Part shown: one piece after another, positions 43,507-57,185 of the stretch
Position numbering within the stretch: the stretch's first letter is position 1
Layout: the number at the start of each line of letters is the position of its first letter
Origin: Isoetes taiwanensis
Lineage: Eukaryota > Streptophyta > Lycopodiopsida > Isoetales > Isoetaceae
Direction of reading: 5' to 3'
NCBI GenBank assembly: GCA_021234155.1
Contig: JAJEKV010000023.1
Location: forward strand, 9,249,141 to 9,313,140
DNA: 64,000 nt
The notes under the pieces: generated by a model
The model's input: only the letters and a program-made list of their open reading frames with translations
What the model was told of the DNA's origin: nothing
The model's database searches: none
Position numbers and translations under genes: made by a program

Positions 43507-46500
43507 AGATCTTGCAGGAATGCACTCCTACTTGCCTTGACATTTATTGCATGCTTCTGATCATAGACCAACCTCTTATACATTTTGATTTTAGTAACTC
43601 TGCACCGCATATTAGTTATTTAGTGCTATATGAAATCTGGAGTAGACATCTTTGTTTTATATAAAAAGCCCTGCCTGTAAACGAAGTGCTTAGTTATGAA
43701 GCAAATAAAACTGTATGAGGTTTGTGGGTACCTATTTGAATAATATATGTATGTTATTAGCTAGTCCTTAAAGGCATTAGTTTTTCTATGGAGCTCTAGG
43801 CAACTAGAAGGCAAGTACTTCATTAGCAAAATTTCTCTAGCTGTGAGAATAGATAGGTACGTAAACTTTTTTATAACGGGATTTCTACAGTTTGTCCTTT
43901 GTTGATGTAATATAACATGCTTTCTGTCTTTCGATTTCTGCTCTGTATTGACATGTGTCTGTGTGTCTCATTAGGTACTTGAGGTCAAGTAGGAAATAGA
44001 AATTACTACTTCTTCTCCTCCTCCCCCTCCCCCCGTCCTCTCTCTCCCTCCCCCAATCCTCTGCTTCCGCATCAAAAAACTCAGAGCTGTCCATCTCCTT
44101 AGGGCTCTTTCCCCAGACTTTCTAAAGCTTTTTTGGCAGCTAATACGTCCGTTGGTTTTGCAGCTTCCACCTCCTCTGCCATCGCTATTGCACAGAAAAT
44201 CAGCAGTCCCATCATCATAGCCATCGCCATCCATGCAGTTTTCACCATTGCTTTGATTTCCTGCTCGCACTGGGTATTTGGTCAATATTTATTTTGGTTA
44301 ATTGCTCCTCCACTTGGCTATAGTGGCATTTTGAATCACTTTTCCAGACTGAAGTGCACCACTACGAACCATTTTGCAGTAGGTTACTCGCCATCAAGAA
44401 ATTTTATGTAACCATCTAGGACAAGATGAAGAAGCCTCCATCTACAATACAGTCGAAGGCAACCCACATGCCCTAAAAGCGTTGCCCTTGGTGATGCCCT
44501 AGGACCCCAACTTCCTAAGATGGGATTCCATTGAAGCCTACAAAATGAGCATATACCGGACAAGTTTTGCCCAACAAAAGCAAGGGAAATTGGTAGAGAC
44601 CTCGCAACGTGCCTCAGAGTAAGTGCGCTTTATCAGGGACCTTTCGTTATGTTGAATATGTTGCCTTGTTGGGAGTGGCTAGCGATTGTATTACTAATGA
44701 TCCCAATGTGGAAGAACTTCTGTCTTGAATGTTCTTGGTTTGTCTATTAGTTGTATGGGGCTTCATCCTTTATCTAGTGGTGGGATAAGCTAACTAATCT
44801 AAAAAGGCTAGGATAGTATCTATTGTTTAAATTTGGTTTTTCTGGCAAGTGGGAAACTTTTTGGATTTTTTTTTTCAGGCTTCTTTGTCTAAGGTTGTGG
44901 GGACTTTTGACGTCGGAAAAATATTTCTAACTACCAAAAATCAAGAAAATTTCCTCGAATATGATTTCAGCAAGGTTTTGCTTTCGATGGATTATTTCCT
45001 TTCTGGCATCGAGGACTTGCATGTCGGATGGAAGACACGTCCATAAGGTGTTTGGCATTATTACATGAAACTTTGACCGACTTAGAAATTTATCGAGCAG
45101 TATGATTAGCTGGGCGAAGAGATTTTGTGGCATCCGAGGGCTTTTATGAAGCATGCAAAGCTTCTTAATAATTCTCTATTGTCTGACAGGTATGGTGTGC
45201 ATACTACTTTTTTTGTTTGTTCTGCTCTTCGTAGAGTTCCAATCCAGTTTGAGAGTTCTTTCTATTTCCATTCTTGCAGGTTCGATTCATATGTTTTTGG
45301 ATTCAGGGTTTCAATATTGACAATTTACGATGGTGCCAATCATCTGGCCTAGGTTCTAATCCATCACTAGCTTCCGCTCTTCCATGGGAAACTTTGTTTC
45401 TTTTCTTTTTTATTGTGTCTCCTGTGAATCTGCTTCACTGCCACTGGATTTGCTTCATTGCGACTCGAAGTTTCGAAACTTATATCTCACGTTTCTGATA
45501 TATGATCATGGATGGTGATTTTGATGTCCTACCCAAAGGCACACCGAAAACCTGGAACTCCGTTATTTATTTGCAAAGGAAAAAAATATTGCTTCAAAAG
45601 GTAGGCAATTTGGGTTTCTTTTGAATTTGCATCATCATGTATTTGAACTTTATCAAATGTCAGATGTCCTCAGGCAGGTGCATGGCCTTTAGCAATGCTA
45701 GATGGCCGCATTTCCTCTTTTACTTTAGAAAACTCTCTTCAAGCTACGTGCAGGAGGAGTAAGTATTCACAGTTTTAGGCTTTTGATTTTTAACTTGACC
45801 TTTACCCCATTGAAATCTGTTGCATCAGGTTATAATTTGCATTCGACGCCTCACTGCATTTAAATCAGGGTTCTCACCTTCATCTCGACTACACCAAGTG
45901 GGCAAGAGGTAGACATTCGATTATTGTTTAGGTTGTTCCTTTAAGTTCTACACTGATGTGAGTGATATCTTGCAGAAAACGTGTATACAGTTCTATGCCA
46001 TGTATTAACTGCTTCTCTTAGTAAAGGTCACAAGCTATCTGAGCCTATACCTTCATTTTACAACACATGGATGTGATTATATGTACATGATTTTGACTTC
46101 TCCTTTTACAGGCTACAGATTTAAAACTCTTGAAGAGTGGAGAAGCAGCCATATGTTCTATTTGGACCATCACAGCAAAAAAGGAACACATGTAGCATGT
46201 AAGGTGGAACTATTTCATTTTTATTACATGCAAAAGTGGTTCTTTTCTTTTGAGGGCAAATGCATTAACATTACTGTTTATTTATTTGGGAACTTACATT
46301 CTAGATAATTTGTTACAATAGAAAACTTTTGAAACAACATGTCTAGAAGATGACCATTTAACTAACCATTACAAGCTGCTGGAGGCACGTTTGTTTGGTA
46401 AGATGCAACATTATTAGTGTTAAAAGATAATCATTATAACAATAGGAAATTAGTTAAGAAACTAGTATGTTAACTGAAGGTTACCAACAATGGATCATGA

Positions 46501-47639
46501 TCTAGAATGCCTTACTTAGAATGCTCTAGAATCTTTCCCTTCCCAAGGGTTTTCCAAGGCTCCAAAGTTTGTGCTTGGGTCATTTGCATTGTTTTACTTC
46601 GTGTTCGCTATTGGGCCATATTCTAGGATACTTATATCCATATGCTTTCTTGAAGTGCTCTTAGTTCAATAAGCTCACAAAGAGCTACGTGTAGAAACTT
46701 TGAACTGGAAAGGGTAGTGGTGAAGACATTGTATGTCATTCTCAATATTTTTTCATTCACTCTCGAATCTCGGTTAGCATTATGCTCTCATAGGATTGGG
46801 TGAATCTCACCAAGATTTTCACCAAGATCCTGGTGAATATTTATTATATTTGCATGTCTTTCCATATGGTAACTCTGTTGTCTAGTGCACTATATCATCT
46901 TATTTCTCCATGTACTAAAACTTATGCAGTATAAGTAGGCCCATATATCAGGAAAAAGTTGTCCAAAGAGCAAAAGCATTGTAAGTGCAGAAGATGTTGA
47001 CAATAGGTGTTGAGATGCTATCGCATATATACATGCATATGTGACAAGTAAGTTTTAATTGAAGTCTACAATCGAGCACCTGTATTTAAAAAAAGGGATA
47101 TATCATTGATCAGGTTGTCCATGGCTGGTACCCTGTAGCGATGAAGCAGTGGACTACATGTTTATGAAATTGCAGTCAAAGTGTCTTTCAAGTTGTCTCA
47201 TGCTCTCTACCTATAGCATAGCATGCATTTGTGATCTGGTATTTGTTGATTTCAACGTGCGTGGATGTATAAGCATGTATATCGTGAGAAAATCTGCGAA
47301 GAAGTAGAAATAAATGATTTATATTGCTTTGCTAGAAGACCATGCTTCATGCACCTAGATATTTGTGAGCATTTTAGGTATTCCATTATATTATATGTTG
47401 GTGAATTAGGCAATAGCCATTTGAAACATGTTATGGCCTGCCATTGTGTCAAACAATGTTTTCTTCTTCTAGATCATGTAAATAAGAGTTTCAGAAGTGA
47501 AAAGGTCTTCCCTAAGCATATGCCATGCCCTCCTCTAGCGCCCATTGCCCTCCTCACTCTCTCTCTAGCGCCCTCACTGCCCATGCATCGAGCCCCCTTG
47601 ATTTGCCCCTTTCTGACTTTCTCTCTCTAGGGTTTACAA
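43507..47639. other. Long stretch without a supported gene
   Basis: AT-rich DNA with short frames on both strands. A TTTTTTTTTCAG acceptor at 44878 precedes a coding-like frame (VVGTFDVGKIFLTTKNQ) to about 45045, and a GTAAGT donor lies at 44619, but the two do not join in frame. There is no recognised domain. A CT-rich stretch lies at 43995-44060. It could hold an old gene or intron-rich pseudogene. Confidence 0.35.
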
Positions 47640-47649
47640 TCTCTCTCTA

Positions 47650-47862
47650 GCCCCAAAACCCCCAAACCCTCAAAAGGTGCTCTGACCGCAATTTTGAGTC
47701 CCCAAATTGGATTCTGAGCACCCTTTTTGCAGCCAGAGACCCCTCAAACTTTGGAATCCCCAAAACCCCCAAACCCCCAAAAGGTGCTCTGACCGCGATT
47801 TTGAGTCCCCAAATTGGATTCTGAGCACACTTTTTGCAGCCAGAGACCCCTCAAGCTTTGGA
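47650..47862. repeat. Two tandem 107-bp units, probable LINE 5' UTR monomers
   Basis: Units 47650-47757 and 47758-47862 share CCCCAAAACCCCCAAACC, AAAAGGTGCTCTGACCGC and GATTCTGAGCAC. They differ by a few bases. They lie just upstream of the GC-rich LINE coding region, on the side where a 5' promoter repeat would be expected. Confidence 0.8.
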
Positions 47863-48049
47863 AGTCAGCGCACCCAATAATGTTGAGCTAGGCTCCAACA
47901 TTTGCCTGACATCGCCATAGCCCAACCAACTGCCTCTTGACCTTGCCTAGCGGCCGCCACAGCCACCGCCATAGCTCCGCCTAGCCTGCCGGGACCTAAC
48001 ACGCCCCTGCCATAGCCTAAACCTTGCTTGACGTGCCGCATCCCCAGTC

Positions 48050-49190
48050 ATGGCCACAGAAGATGGGCCAGCCTGGGAAAACCAAGGCGAGGGGCCGCCA
48101 CGCAAATGGTCCCGATCAGCCATCATGGACAGGGGAGAGTCATCCTCCATGAAGAAGGAGGCTCGGGCTAAGGCTAAGGCCCTCTCCCGGCCCCCGCGGA
48201 CGGAAGGGATTGCTCAGACCACCACGGGAACTCTCCGCCGGCAGAGAATTGGAGCCACGACAAAGTGGGCGTGGAGGCTAACGATGCCGCATTGAGGCTA
48301 ACATTGCCCTCCTGGGCCGGGCATGGCGGTGGAGATGGAGTCCCTCGGCATCCCATGTGCTCGAATGCAACCGGTGGTCGAAGAAGCGCATCACGGGCCC
48401 TGGAGACCCCGCACACATCACTTAGAAGATGGCCTTGGCCCGGCACACACGAGCGGCAGCGGGCCGGCAGGGAGCTCGGCCGACATGCGGGCCGCCCTAG
48501 ACTCGCGTGTTCATCACTCGACACCATGACACAGAGGGAGCGGGCAATGCACGAGGCGATGGTCACCGCGGTTCCGGCCGAGGTTGAGGAAGCCACCACC
48601 ATGGCACGGGGAGCGCAGCCGCTTCGCGCATGCCCGCATACGCGGGTTCTTGGGTTCGTCGAGTACCATCGAAGCAAGCCCGGCGGGCGCCGTGTCTTTG
48701 CCGGGCTCGACCCGCCCTCGCTACTCCGAGCCCGGAGCTCGTGGGGTTGCGGGCAGCCATCCATAGACGGGGCGGGGTCTCCCCTACAGAGGTTCATAGT
48801 GTTTACCTTGGTCGCGACCCGGAGATGGCCAAGCGGCAGGAGGCCCCGCAAGAGCCGCCCTCGACTTCCGCAGGGGCGAGGACGCGGCTCGAGACCGCTA
48901 CCCCGAACCCCCAAGGGGCATTGTACCGCACGCCGGGGCTGTGCCGGGTGAACCGCATTGTCATATTCGGTTGCGGATGCGCGCTGAAGTGCGTGATGCC
49001 ATATTGGCGCGCGAGCAAGATCTTTGAAGGGGCGATCCGTGCACGCGTGGACGGGACCTCACACCCGCACAACAGGAGGCACGCAGACAGGAGCTTGTTA
49101 GGGTTAGAGGCATCCGCCACCAAGGGGGTGCCGCAGGATTGGTTGAGGCGGGATGCACATTTCGCCGGGCTCTGCTATCGCCGCTAGCCG
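48050..49190 (+). pseudogene. LINE ORF1-like region
   Basis: Overlapping frames (48050-48295, 48265-48951, 48630-49187) together give a Gly/Arg/Pro-rich, basic, probably nucleic-acid-binding polypeptide, with a later helical, charged stretch (AEVRDAILAREQDL, TPAQQEARRQELVRVRG). No zinc knuckle is seen. Assignment rests on position before the endonuclease. Confidence 0.4.
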
Positions 49191-49379
49191 GACGGCCCTG
49201 TCGCGGTGAGCGTGGCCCTGTTTTACGCTTCTCCTACCCAGCCCCCCTTCTCCTACTCCTACTCCTGCTCCCTCCCGGCCACATCTCGCCTCTGCTCCAT
49301 CTACTTCTCCTTTCGGCCCCTCTGCTTCCCGTCCTCCCCGCTGACTCTGCGCGCGATACCCTGCTGCTGGCGACAAAAT

Positions 49380-50110
49380 AGGAATTGTGCCTCCGGGTGG
49401 TCTCATGGAATTGTCGAGGCTTCCCTTGGCGAAGGGGGCGGTCTCAACTCCGTGGCGGCCGATATGGATCTCATCTCTCTCATGGAACATGGGAGCATCT
49501 TTGAGCCACAGGCTACGATCTGCCGGGGTTACCAACATTTCTCGGTCTTCAATACACATGCGGGGCGGAGGGGTCATGGTGGGGTTGCTTGCTACTACTG
49601 GGACAACCTTGGCACATTCGATTACCCTCAGAAGGCAGGCGGAATTTCGCCGGTACTTGTGGGTTGGTGTGCATAATACGGTGGCAACCCTCTTTTTTCG
49701 TCGCTGTTATTTCCCCCTCACGCAGAGAGCACCTTCTATCGCAGCCACTCCGATGCAGATAGGATGGACCCTTATGTCGATCTATATGATGACATACAAC
49801 AAAGAACCTGCTTGATTGGGTAGGGTCGTCCTTCTTGGGGATTTCAATGCACCCGACAGAGTAGAGCAGCCCATGAGACTTGACCCCTCGGCCGACGATG
49901 TCGTGCCTACGCCCCGCAGAGGCAACCCGCCAACGAGGATCGGATGACGCCAAGTCACTCGCTTTGGCGCACGATTTGCTCTCGCTATGTGGTATTTTTG
50001 ACTTGATAATTTGCAATGGCTCGTCACAAAGGGCTCTGCCGCGAGTGCACTGCCGATGGGACAATCGTGGGGAGGGTCTAGTGTGGTGGACTATGTGCTC
50101 AGAGTGATGC
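49380..50110 (+). pseudogene. LINE endonuclease (APE-type), frameshifted
   Basis: Pieces in several frames show the LINE AP-endonuclease pattern: RVVSWNCRGF at about 49397, RGHGGVACYYW at about 49572, VVLLGDFNAPD at about 49828 and SSVVDYVL near 50080. In this family the Asn, Asp and His residues at these motifs form the active site. Frameshifts between motifs preclude a product. Confidence 0.7.
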
Positions 50111-50759
50111 GGGATATGCATCTCATCGGGCCGTTTTGGGGTGGGCACCGGCGGTCCGGGATGAGGAGGTCGACTCGGATCGCCTCCCACTTTATTTGGA
50201 CATGGTTTGGCAAGCCGCGGAACCCCCACTATGCCGACCCCTCGCCATCCTCGATTCGCGGCCGGATTATGGCAGGCAGAGGACTCTGCCGAGATGCTCA
50301 TGGGGCCGCCGGCAATTTTGCGGACCCCACACTAGAGCGGCGAGCCAGAACCGGTTGGTGAGCTATTATGGGATCACGGCGGACAAGTGCTTACTTGAGA
50401 CCCCCCGTCGCGTTCGGGGACAACAACATTTCAGCGTAGCCGGTGGTTTGATGCGAGTGTAAAGAATGCAAAGCGCCCGGCTCCATTCACGATGCGGATC
50501 CGGTACCTTGCGAGCCACCACATCTGGCGGCGCCCATCCGGAAGGAGACAAAGGCGGTACCTTGCGGGCATCGAGGGGGATGTTCGGCCTCTTTGGACAC
50601 TCATCCTCGAACCTTTTGGCCTTGAAGAGTGCCCGAAGGCCAGCCCGACCCTACGAGGGGACATCACACCCCGGCGGTGGGAAATGCTGCGGCAGCTCTA
50701 TGACCCACCGGGGGCGCTAAAGACGCCCATACCCCACGGGATGGCCTGCGAAGCTGGCG

Positions 50760-52220
50760 GCTAATGGGAAAGCGGTTGACCTCGATGGTATGCGGGCGAG
50801 TTACTCAAATGGGCGGGGCGGCGGTGGTGCCGATCCTCACTACCACATTTCAATGAGCATTGCGGAAGGTTTCCGGCAATGGACCACAAAAGCGTGGTTG
50901 TCCCCATTCACAAGGCGGGCGACCCACCTTTGTCCGCCAATTACCGGACGATCATGGTCGATTCGGTATTTTGCCAAACTGTTGGTCGGCATTCTCGAAA
51001 GGCCAGATTGACCCCGTTAGGTGAGGCGCAGATGTGCGAGCCCCTCACACAAGCGAGCTTTAGACACCGCCACTCAACGATTGACCATATCTTTACACCG
51101 GACACGATTGAAGGCCAGTAGAAACCATCGGCCGGGACTTGTATTGCCGCTTTGTGAACTTCCGAAGGCTTTTGATACGGCCCCCCGAGAAGCTATGGGC
51201 GAGATCGTCAATGGGGCTGCCGCTGCCTGTGCGTAATGCCATATACTGTTTGTATGAGAGTTGTTTTGGCAGGATGCAGCCGAAGGGCCAAGCATTCACC
51301 AATAGTATCGGGGTCCGGCAGGGCTGCCCCCTCTCACCAACACTTTTTGGCCTCTACATTGACCAATTAGAGCCCTGGCTTACTGAGCATGGGGATGGCA
51401 TATAGCTTTTGCATCACGTCATCCGCCAGCTCATCTATACGGACGATGTTGACCTTCTCGCCCACACCCCAGAAGCTATGCAGTCTCATCCGGATGCCCT
51501 AGACACATTTACGCCATGCTACGAGACATGCGCTGCGTGAATCCGCCAAGACGGGGTGGTTCTCATATCCTCTTCACGCCACCCCACGCCTCCTGCACTC
51601 ACATATCGGGGACAACCTGTGGAGGTCACGCCCACCTACAAGTACCTAGGGGTGGAGTTCCCCTCCTCGCTCTGTTGGGAGGCGTCCATCCGCTTGCGGG
51701 TGACAAAGAGGCCGGAAAGCGCTTTATGCCATCTTTGAACAACGGCCACCGTGCGAGCTCTATGATTGGAGCCATGGGCCACATCGTTTTGCTACCGGTC
51801 GAACTGGTCCTTCATGCGGGTCGAGGTTTGGGGCCGGTCGTCTCTTTGGCGACTGGAATGACTTGGAGCAGTGCAGAAGGCATTTTTGGCACCCGCACGG
51901 GGGTGAAACCTTCAGCCCCTATCGATTACGCAGGCGGATTCTTGCCGCCATTGGCAGTCTTTGATAGACACGCCGTCTATTTTCAGAAAGTGGTTAATAT
52001 GGGTGATGCTCGGCCCCCCTTTGGGCTTCTGGCGTGGCAATGGGCTTGTGGCCCGGCTTTCGGGCGCTTTGTTGGAGAGGGTAAGAGAGATCGTGGTTCG
52101 CCCGGATGGAACGCGTCAGAGCACGGATCGCGTCGCGAGGGACACAGAGGCCGATCGTCGTGACAACCTTCGGGAGTGCGGGACGCTTGCTTCCTTTGCA
52201 AGCTCTAGGACCCGGCTCTA
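50760..52220 (+). pseudogene. LINE reverse transcriptase, frameshifted
   Basis: Motifs in order: SVVVPIHKAGDP (about 50893), a QASFRHRHSTIDHIF segment (about 51050), LPLPVRNAIYCLYES, the strongly diagnostic GVRQGCPLSPTLFGLYID (about 51312), IYTDDVDLLAHT (catalytic YxDD with Thr, about 51437) and TYKYLGVEFPSSLCWEA (about 51630). Stops and frame changes occur between most motifs. Confidence 0.85.
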
Positions 52221-52249
52221 GAGTGTCAAAACGGCCCATTACAAGGCAC

Positions 52250-52620
52250 ATCAACCCCGCGTTGGCGGGGCTCGCAGCTTCTACGTGTTCCCATCTCCGC
52301 CCGAAAAGCTGCAGACTCATTGCCTCCATTCGCACGCGTGTGCCCACCATCTTCGCGATCGTGAGGCGGGCGGGTGGATTGGGGAGCCCCGCCAGACAGC
52401 TCGGCGGTGCTATCAAACGGGTGCCATTGAGGATGAGTCTCACACTTTCTAGAGTTGCCCAAAGATTCGGTCCGATCGGGCGGATACATTCCCTTAGTAC
52501 GGCGGACTTGCCCCTACATTTGCCGATGAACACACCGCCAAGATGCGTGCTCGGGTCGCATACATTCAGGAGGTACTGGATCTGCGAGCCCACCTTTGCC
52601 CCCGCCTGGCTGCCCATTGA
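52250..52620 (+). pseudogene. LINE ORF2 C-terminal Cys/His region
   Basis: Across frames there is an EDESHTF..C segment typical of the post-RT zinc-binding region, then KMRARVAYIQEVLDLRAHLCPRL just before the stop near 52620. The same C-terminal words (YLQEVMDARTHLCP) recur in the truncated copy near 57735-57780. Confidence 0.55.
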
Positions 52621-52704
52621 TCAGGCACTACGGGTACGGTACATGAGTGTATATATTTGTGTGTTTTTGCATTTAGTATATTGGAACAGTTTGTCAGCAG
52701 GCTG

Positions 52705-52860
52705 ATTGTTGCCACGGTTTTTCCCTCGAAAACCCTTCGGGGTTGGGGTTTTTTAATCCGGGTAGTAATCCGCTTGCTCCGCTTTTGTATTGGGTCCCAT
52801 AGACCGATTGGTCTCCGTGGACGATAAAAATACCTTCCTTCCCTCCTTCCTAGAACTCTG
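52705..52860 (+). other. LINE 3' UTR and tail
   Basis: GTTTTTCCCTCGAAAACCCTTCGGGG, TTTTTTAATCC, GGGTCCCATAGACCGATTGG and GTCTCCGTGGACG, followed by a CTTCC-rich tail (CCTTCCTTCCCTCC). The same 3' UTR occurs at 57846-57965, so the two elements belong to one family or share a 3' end. Confidence 0.8.
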
Positions 52861-55800
52861 TTTCAGTTCACTACATGTGATAAGCAACTATGAGAAAAAT
52901 TTGAGAATGTTCCAGCAAGAGACCTTCAGGTATACGCGACTGCTACTGATCCAAGATTTTTAGTTGGAGTTTGGATTTGTTGAAGCACATGTATGATTAA
53001 AGTGTGTTGCTCCTGAGATTGAATCTAATGTCTCTTCTCTGAGCTCCATTCACAGGCTCCATTGAAAAGCAGGTAACAAGGTGAGTTGTGTGTTCTTTTC
53101 ATATTTGTAGATTGAATGCTATATTGATAATCCTCAAGGAAAGGAGGCTCATTCATGAGATGATACTACTAGAAAGAGCTTTAATGTGTTACAATTATAG
53201 AAAATACCTTGGCTGATATGTATGCCAAGTGTAGACAGTTGTGGTCATGTCTTTATAATATGCCAATACGACATCTAGTTTCATGCTATGCAATGTTTGT
53301 TAGATACATACAACAATAACGTAGTTGTATGGAAGATGTTTTGGGATAATATGAGCGCCTTTTTTCTTGAAACTTTTGTCCTATTCACTTTTGAACTTTC
53401 TTGGCACAACTTCGAGCTCGAATTTCAAATTTCTGCCTGATTGATCCCTTCCATTGCTTGATTCCTTTTTGGCCTTGTAGAGGGCCGGTCTCCATCTAAT
53501 TCTCCCTGCTTTGATCTGTCTATGGATATAAAATTCTTCACAATTTTGAAGCAGGATCAAAGAATTACATGTGGTTTCTTGCAGGGCTCTTTCTCTGAAC
53601 TCTGGTATCAATTTCTCTGCAAACAAACCTTCCATGATCATCTGTTCCACTCTAAATATTTCTTTGTTCCGGATTCTGAAGAATTTGCAAACGAAATCAT
53701 GGAAGCTTGGACTCTTGAATTCACTGGAAAAAGAAATATCAATCCAATAGCTCAGTTTAAGGTGTTTTGTAATTGGTCTGGTCAAAAGATCTCAGTCAAG
53801 ATCTACTCGAAATGAGGATATTTCACTATATATCTCAGAATTCTGATTTCTTTTGGCAGATTTCTTTTGGCATTCATTTGGTAAGTTAATCCTTAAGCTC
53901 CAACTTAATCTTTTTTCCTTGACCTCAAGGTTCTTGATTAAATTTCCTTCAATTTCCTTCTCTGCTATCTCTTTTGCTCAATTTCCCCTTTTCTTTCCCC
54001 TGCTTTTCTCTTGACCTTCTTTTCCTTGCATTAATGGCTAAAATTCCCCAAAAAATTCAACTTCCGATTGGAGGCCAATATTGTATGAAGGGACCCTTTC
54101 CATTCTATTGCTGTTGTCATATGCTTTAAGGCATTAAGAAATGTCATATGGCTCTCTTCACCATGGGCATAAGCAGAGATTATTGCACCCCACGAGAACA
54201 CACTTGGGCTTGTATGCCACTGTCTTCCAGTTTCTGAAGCACTTTAGAGCTAAAATAAATATGGCTTTTCCATGTTGTATGTAGAAAAGATATGATGAAA
54301 TTTTTTTTTTTTTTTTTTTATTATTATAAGTAATGATGGATATTTTTATATGTAACTTGAGGCAATATAAAGTTTTCAAAGCAGGTTGCTATGACAAAAG
54401 TACTATATGACCAAAGCGGGGGCTTTATGCAGATAATGGTATATTGCCTCCGAGAAAAGATATGATGAAATGTTAGTGGTTAGACTAGGGCTGAAATATT
54501 GGACCACTTGGGTTTTACCAAAGGGCAACGAGCTGGAGAAACGAGATAATGTGCAAAAGATAAAGTATGAACAAAATTTTCTATGCATAACTTAGGGTTT
54601 CGTTTGTGGCATTGTACAGGGCAAAGAAAATGTGTTGTAGTATGCCGATACACGTCTACTTGATTCATCTGCATGCATTGGTCGTGTTCTGGCCTTTCGG
54701 CATGAGTCTAAACCATGCTTGATGGTACAGACGGTAACAAGGGCAATCTGCAGAAGCTTATACAGTACACGAATCAGAAGTTTGGCCTCTTGTTCCCCAA
54801 TTCATTCTTGTGTATCTTTGCTTGCGGCTTTTCATGGCATGAAAGAAAGAAGAACGGAATGCTGCCACCATGACACATATGGCAGATTTGCATATAGATA
54901 TTTTCCGTTAAAAAATTGCTTATAGGCTCATCGGACAGATTTTTGGAAATCATGGAGCAATTTCCAGATTCGAGTCAAGGTACAAGGAGATGCTGAAATT
55001 CGAAATCTATGGAGGACCATGAGGAAAAGAGCATCAAATATTTCCCTCCTATCAGAATGAATGTGGATGCTGCACAAGAATTTGGCAGACATAATCCAGA
55101 AAATCAGGTTGGAATAGTCCTTAGAATTTGCTTTATTATTGCAAGATCTAGCAGTAAGTAAGAATAGATTGGCTGGTGTAACTAGCTATAGAAGATTATA
55201 TGAATAATGATATTAACAAGGAAAATTAGCTTCAAATAGAGCTTAGTCGGCCATTTCTGGTTTAATCCTCACAAGAAGCAATAGATCTAGATGTGCATAT
55301 GATGCTTAATGTAACTAAGCAATAGGATCTATCTGGTCTCTTTTATTGCTTGAAAGTGGCTTCCTGAATAAGATGTGTCTCTATGCTTGGCTGTGTAGAG
55401 CTGAAAATATTTAATTCAGTTATGCATGAAGTGCAGTGCTGTAGATTCACGATAAACTCTGTTGATAATGGAGATGCAAGCAACAGATCCAATCTCAACC
55501 GCTCAAATGGAAGTGTAGTGGATTGGAGCTGAGCAATTATGACGACTTCACCAGACAACTACTCAAGGCATTGGCACTACGGATCAAGCTCAACAGGTTT
55601 GCTTATGTTTTATGTTAATTCACTGCAAAAAAATAGTAATACTCCATTCTATTATGAAGCTGGAAAAACTACATTGATAGCTCAATATTATTTTGCTATA
55701 ATTTGTTGCATTAAGCTAAGTCCAGTTGGTACAGTCATATAGATTCTAGATCTGCTTAATCTAGTTGGTTGTTTCATGTACTGAATATTGGAGAGCTGGT

Positions 55801-57185
55801 CCAAAATGTACTGCGCATTTGCACTATCCCTTGCTGCATTTAGAACTAGCAAGATGTTAACAGGATGTTTAAGGTAACAATAGAGTAGACATGTGGATTT
55901 TATTGGATTTACACGGAGTTTCTCTATTGGGCTTTAGATCTGGCATCCTGCTTAGCTAAGGAGGGTGTATTGGAGCTCTTTGTTGGGCTGAGCTGTGTTA
56001 ATAAATGTTGATCTGATTAATAATTGAAGGTTAGCAACTAGATCTGGCTTTGTCCACTTGGTGAAAAGATTACAGTAAATTTAATGACTAAGATACTTCT
56101 GCCTAAAGCCGAAGGTGCTTTTTAATTAAAGTTGTGGACTTGGTAAACTTGATTCTGGAATATGACTGAACAGACAGCTTTAGTGTTTTGCATGATGGAC
56201 CTGCACACTATTTTCTACAAATCTTGAACCTGATGATGGAAAGAACAAATGCTGATCTAATCAATAATGGGCTAGTTTAACTAGAACTTGATTCTACAGA
56301 AGTAGATTCTATTGTTATCAGATTGTTTGTTTGTAATAAAACAGGTCTATATTGGTTCAGAGTCTTGCAGACATTAACTTCACTTTGAGATAGCTTTAGA
56401 AGTACCATAGTGTAAACGCTTGGGGCCTATTGCAGGAAATACTTGGAAAAATGAAATATTAGAACTATGGTTGTATGTGAATAGGTTAACAGTACTGCTA
56501 TACAGTGGCTTCATGGAAATTCTAACTACTGGGCAGGTTTGGAACTTGAACATTTTGAGGTCCTTTTCCCTTTTTTTTTCTCTAATGCTTTATGCCTAAA
56601 TGGTAGCAAGGCTATAAACATGGTATGCTCTTGCTGATACATGATTAGACATACTTGCATTTTTGGTTGTATAAACATGCAAGGTGAAGGGCGAAAAGCT
56701 CAAGAGATCCGTAGCTTATCTGCTAGTGACTTAGGCTCTTACCCTTCTTAGGCTAACTGTCCTCTGGTTTCACTGCAGGTAACGGGATTTCTTGCTCCTA
56801 TGTGTGTTTTCCCATGTATTCAAGTTGGAAAAGCTACAAGACATGGTGGCATTGCAGATATAGTTTTGACAAGTCTATTGAGCTCTATGGTGTTGATGTG
56901 AAAGACAAGGGAAACTCTAAACTTTAATTTTGATCTTATACTGTTCTAGGGTCAATTATGAACTCTTTTGAAGGTAAAAATGATGTATTGAACAAAAACA
57001 TTAATGGGATTGATGAAAGGAAATTCTTATTTGTTAATAGAATCTGGTAATTTCATCTGCTTTAGTAAATGTTAACCATTTTTAAGGCTTAAGTCAAATT
57101 TACACCTGTTTTGGCTTAAGGCTGCATATTGTACTGAAGTGGTCTTTGCAAAAGTCCATGGATGGAAAAAGTCTGTTTGAACAGA
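52861..57185. other. AT-rich stretch, no supported gene
   Basis: Frames on both strands at 53381-53815 overlap. The minus one (134 codons, ending in basic KFELEVVPRKFK) is longer, but neither has a recognised motif. A T-run lies at 54299-54319. The rest consists of short frames with no consistent splice signals. Confidence 0.4.

Larger units (their letters stand above)
47640..52860 (+). mobile_element. GC-rich LINE, near full length, degenerate
   Basis: About 5.2 kb of GC-rich DNA in an AT-rich setting, with coding pieces in changing frames in the expected LINE order: ORF1-like sequence, endonuclease, reverse transcriptase, C-terminal Cys/His region, 3' UTR and a CTTCC-type tail. The frame changes every 100-300 bp, so it is dead. 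The group (clade) cannot be assigned by eye. Confidence 0.8.

Noticed and set aside
44400-45046. Two-exon gene (GTAAGT donor at 44619, TTTTCAG acceptor at 44878)
   Set aside because: The open frames on each side do not join in phase and no domain is recognisable.
48174-50301. Long antisense frames in the GC-rich LINE (for example 246 and 250 codons, minus strand)
   Set aside because: High GC content keeps antisense frames open. Domain motifs are found only on the plus strand.
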